Source: M55B154 sp964486725 (GTDB taxonomy: Bacteria; Spirochaetota; UBA4802; UB4802). Taken from it: 62,768 nt of DNA. Numbering within the stretch: the first letter of the stretch is position 1; each line of letters starts with the position of its first letter. The stretch is from the NCBI GenBank assembly GCA_964486725.1, contig CAZAOK010000008.1, positions 1 to 62,768 of the forward strand. Reading direction: 5' to 3'. A model generated the notes under the pieces. The model saw only the letters and a list, made by a program, of their open reading frames with translations, had not been told where the DNA came from and did no database searches. The position numbers and the translations under genes were made by a program. Below are positions 60,697-62,768 of this stretch, piece after piece.

Positions 60697-60733
60697 TGAC
60701 TACTCTGCAATAATATATAATGAAATGAAAAGG
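60697..60733 (+). mobile_element. Decayed MITE fragment
   Basis: TGACTACTCTGCAA (60697-60710) resembles the MITE left end (11 of 13 at the core) and TAATGAAATGAAAAGG follows, like the TAATGAAAAGG inside the intact copies. It is probably a remnant of a third insertion, beside copy 2. The rest of 60734-60809 is AT-rich and shows nothing else. Confidence 0.4.
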
Positions 60734-60809
60734 TAATTGCGAAATATTCATAGTATAGATAGTGTTGTTTTTGACGTGTGAAACTTGATGGGGAGAAATA
60801 TCACCAGGT

Positions 60810-61709
60810 ATGGAACAAAAAAATGCAAGACGTGTTTCTTTCAGACAGAAGAACCCTACTAAATGCCCGGTTTGTTCAAATGAATTCTATCGTGAGGAAA
60901 TGTTAACCGGCGGAGGCAGACTAATAGCCGGAAAAATTACTGATGAACTGCGAAGATTGTATGAGAAAAATGAAAAATGGGGTACCATATATCCCCAGGC
61001 ATATGTAGTTACCGTGTGCCCACGATGCCTGTATTCAGCATACCCCAAAGATTTCGATTCATTGACGCAGGAAGAAATTCAAAAAATGCAGCAAACAACA
61101 AATGCGCGAAAGTCGTCTGTCCAGAAATTTTTTGGTAATTTAAGCTTCGAAGATGACAGAAACCTTGAACTTGGTGCCGCGTCATATATGCTGGCGGTTG
61201 ATTGTTACTCTTTCAGGAACAAGAATGTAGCACCCACATTTAAAAAAGCTGTATCCTCAATCAGGGCTGCCTGGTTATTTGATGATCTTTCAAAAAAGTA
61301 CCCTGAAAGACCATATAAAAAAATATCAGATTTCTTTTATAGAAAGGCATATGGTTTTTACTTCACCTCTGTGGAACTGGTGCAAAGTGGGGATGAACCA
61401 TTTGAAGCAGCAGGTCATCTTGGACCGGATACCGATAAGAACTGGGGTTACGAAGGCCTGCTGTACATGTGCGCAATACTAACTATGAAGGTTGGCGCCA
61501 GGGAAAAGGATATCAACAAAAGGATTGAGAATTTTGAAAAAACTAAAAGATATCTAAGCAGGTTGTTTGGCATTGGCAAGGCATCCAAGTCGAAACCAGG
61601 CGCGTTGATAGATATGACACGTGATTTATATAATAAAATGAATGAAATGCTGGATGAATGGGAACAGGAACAGGAACAAACGAAAGAAACCAGGGAAAAC
61701 GACGAATAG
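60810..61709 (+). CDS. DUF2225 family zinc-binding protein
   Basis: 299 aa. N-terminal double CxxC zinc domain (CPVCSNEFYREEML and VCPRCLYSAYPKDF), then a helical body with TPR-like spacing (ASYMLAVDCYSFRNKNVAPTFKKAV, SIRAAWLFDDLSKKYPE). The C-terminus ends in a Gln/Glu stretch from a tandem 6-base repeat. DUF2225 is common in spirochaetes and clostridia; function is unknown. Its end overlaps truA by 52 bases. Confidence 0.85.
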   Translation: MEQKNARRVSFRQKNPTKCPVCSNEFYREEMLTGGGRLIAGKITDELRRLYEKNEKWGTIYPQAYVVTVCPRCLYSAYPKDFDSLTQEEIQKMQQTTNARKSSVQKFFGNLSFEDDRNLELGAASYMLAVDCYSFRNKNVAPTFKKAVSSIRAAWLFDDLSKKYPERPYKKISDFFYRKAYGFYFTSVELVQSGDEPFEAAGHLGPDTDKNWGYEGLLYMCAILTMKVGAREKDINKRIENFEKTKRYLSRLFGIGKASKSKPGALIDMTRDLYNKMNEMLDEWEQEQEQTKETRENDE

Positions 61710-62473
61710 CAATTATAGTTCAGTATGACGGCCAGGGATTTAACGGGTTTCAGATTCAGAACTCAGGAAGGACTGTTCAGGGAGAACTGGAAAAAGCTTT
61801 ACAAATTCTTCTGCGGGAGGATATCAGGATAACCGCTTCAGGGCGCACTGATACAGGTGTACACGCCCTTGGACAGGTGGCACATTTTGATACTTCTTCA
61901 ACAGTAAGCCTGAAGCGCCTTTTGATCGGCATGAATGGAATTCTTGGTAAAGACGTCGCATTAAAGAATGCGTATTATGTAGATAATGATTTTCACGCGA
62001 GATTCAGTGCTGTTTCACGCGAATACATATACCTGATACATAATCATCAGCAGAGAAGCCCCTTTATGATGTACAGGGCAATGTGGATACGTGATCAGTT
62101 GGATGTTGATTACCTCAACCGTGTTGCTTCTTACCTTGTTGGTGAACATGATTTCGCATCTTTCTGTAAAGCTCAGTCACAGAATGGTTCAACTACGCGG
62201 TTTATCGAAAAAGCCGAATTTACCGCGAGTGATTCACTTGTGGTCTTTACTATCAGGGGAAACGCTTTTTTGCATAATATGATTAGAATAATTATTGGAA
62301 CACTTGTTGAGATGAATGTGAAAATGCAGCCCGAAGAAAATATTAAAACTATATTAGCACAAAAAAACCGTAAACATGGTGGAATAACAGCTCCACCGTA
62401 TGGCCTTTACCTTAATAGTATTATTTACACACCAGGTCTTGACGAGATGAATATAGAGTTAGAAAAATATTAA
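61658..62473 (+). CDS. truA: tRNA pseudouridine synthase A
   Basis: 271 aa. Makes pseudouridine at positions 38-40 of tRNA. Catalytic Asp is in GRTDTGVHALGQ; other blocks are IVQYDGQGFNGFQ, SAVSREYIYLI and FLHNMIRIIIGTLVE. The only start codon is ATG 61658, inside the DUF2225 gene; the family core begins about 15 residues later at RRIAIIVQYDG, after a Gly-Thr stretch from the three GGAACA repeats. No other start (GTG, TTG) lies between. Confidence 0.93.
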   Translation: MGTGTGTNERNQGKRRIAIIVQYDGQGFNGFQIQNSGRTVQGELEKALQILLREDIRITASGRTDTGVHALGQVAHFDTSSTVSLKRLLIGMNGILGKDVALKNAYYVDNDFHARFSAVSREYIYLIHNHQQRSPFMMYRAMWIRDQLDVDYLNRVASYLVGEHDFASFCKAQSQNGSTTRFIEKAEFTASDSLVVFTIRGNAFLHNMIRIIIGTLVEMNVKMQPEENIKTILAQKNRKHGGITAPPYGLYLNSIIYTPGLDEMNIELEKY

Positions 62474-62481
62474 TCCAACTA

Positions 62482-62503
62482 TTTTTTGTTTCGTAACAAA
62501 AAA
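62482..62503 (+). terminator. A/T-only hairpin after truA
   Basis: TTTTTTGTT (62482-62490) pairs with AACAAAAAA (62495-62503) around TCGT. It has little G+C and a weak stem, so its role as terminator is uncertain. Confidence 0.35.
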
Positions 62504-62576
62504 ACATACAGGGAACCATATACTATTGTTGACATCATGAATACCTTCACATGCGCTGGTGATATATAATTAATTA

Positions 62577-62605
62577 TTGACATAACTTTGCACAGTTTTG
62601 ATAGT
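62577..62605 (+). promoter_or_regulatory. Promoter of the last partial gene
   Basis: TTGACA (62577-62582) and GATAGT (62600-62605) are 17 bases apart, 32 bases before the ATG at 62638. Confidence 0.5.
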
Positions 62606-62637
62606 ACCATGACTGAATAGGGGAAATTATAATTGTA

Positions 62638-62768
62638 ATGATGAAATACTGTAGATTCGTAATCATAGTGACACTTGTAGTGTGTACGGCCTCACCTCTC
62701 CTGGCGCGAAGAAAATCCCAGGATTTTTTTCTTAAACCACAGGCGGGTGTATGGTTTGGTCCAATAAC
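62638..62768 (+). CDS. Exported protein, start only (cut by window edge)
   Basis: 43 codons are visible. Two ATG codons (62638, 62641) are followed by a signal peptide (YCRFVIIVTLVVCTASPLLA) with cleavage near LLA-R, then FFLKPQAGVWFGPI, which looks like the first strand of an outer-membrane barrel of spirochaetes. AGGGG lies 13 bases upstream, rather far. The rest is outside the window, so no family is named. Confidence 0.65.
   Translation, partial: MMKYCRFVIIVTLVVCTASPLLARRKSQDFFLKPQAGVWFGPI

Overview
The window looks like a chromosomal segment of a spirochaete (Spirochaetota). I place it by gene content and protein form: a cyclic-nucleotide-binding/TPR protein next to a Crp-type regulator, membrane-anchored AraC regulators, many secreted or lipid-anchored proteins with TPR or SPOR parts, a DUF2225-type zinc protein, and a long form of L14 and EF-Tu of the kind I associate with Leptospira-like spirochaetes. 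No search was run, so the phylum is an inference and the genus is open. The left 5-7 kb is visibly richer in G+C than the rest.

Region 1 (1-3.6 kb) is an SOS/DNA-damage cassette: a 56-aa small ORF, an SRAP (YedK/HMCES-like) protein, a RelE/HigB-type toxin with an XRE antitoxin, then umuD and umuC. The toxin-antitoxin pair sits exactly at the 3' end of the SRAP gene, and a second, synonymously diverged copy of the last 12 codons of SRAP (stop included) lies just beyond the antitoxin. Region 2 (3.6-12.7 kb) is accessory: acyl-CoA synthetase, membrane AraC regulator, outer-membrane-like protein, a truncated adenylate cyclase, a small Cys-containing protein, a GDPD, a 152-bp MITE with an 8-bp target duplication, and an amidohydrolase.

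Region 3 (11.5-28.2 kb) mixes regulation and housekeeping: cNMP-TPR and Crp proteins, tRNA-Arg, prfA-prmC, a lipocalin-like protein with a multi-pass membrane protein, the rdgB-lipoprotein-small membrane protein-nth operon on the minus strand, an unknown protein/histidine kinase/response regulator/glgC cluster, small lipoproteins, a DegT-family protein lacking its PLP lysine next to queD, and an RlpA-like lipoprotein.

Region 4 (28.4-59.5 kb) is the transcription/translation supercluster: tRNA-Thr, rpmG-secE-nusG-rplKAJL, rpoB, rpoC, rpsL-rpsG, fusA, tuf, then the S10-spc-alpha genes from rpsJ to rplQ. adk is missing between secY and map. Structured, non-coding leaders precede rpoB, tuf and rpsJ. 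Region 5 (59.5-62.8 kb) has a secreted unknown protein, a second MITE copy (127 bp) plus a relic, a DUF2225 protein overlapping truA, and the start of an exported protein cut by the window edge.

The most novel-looking item is the MITE family: two copies with target duplications and a central hairpin that shows a two-sided compensatory base change. Next are the toxin-antitoxin insertion with gene-end restoration, and the lysine-less DegT protein.
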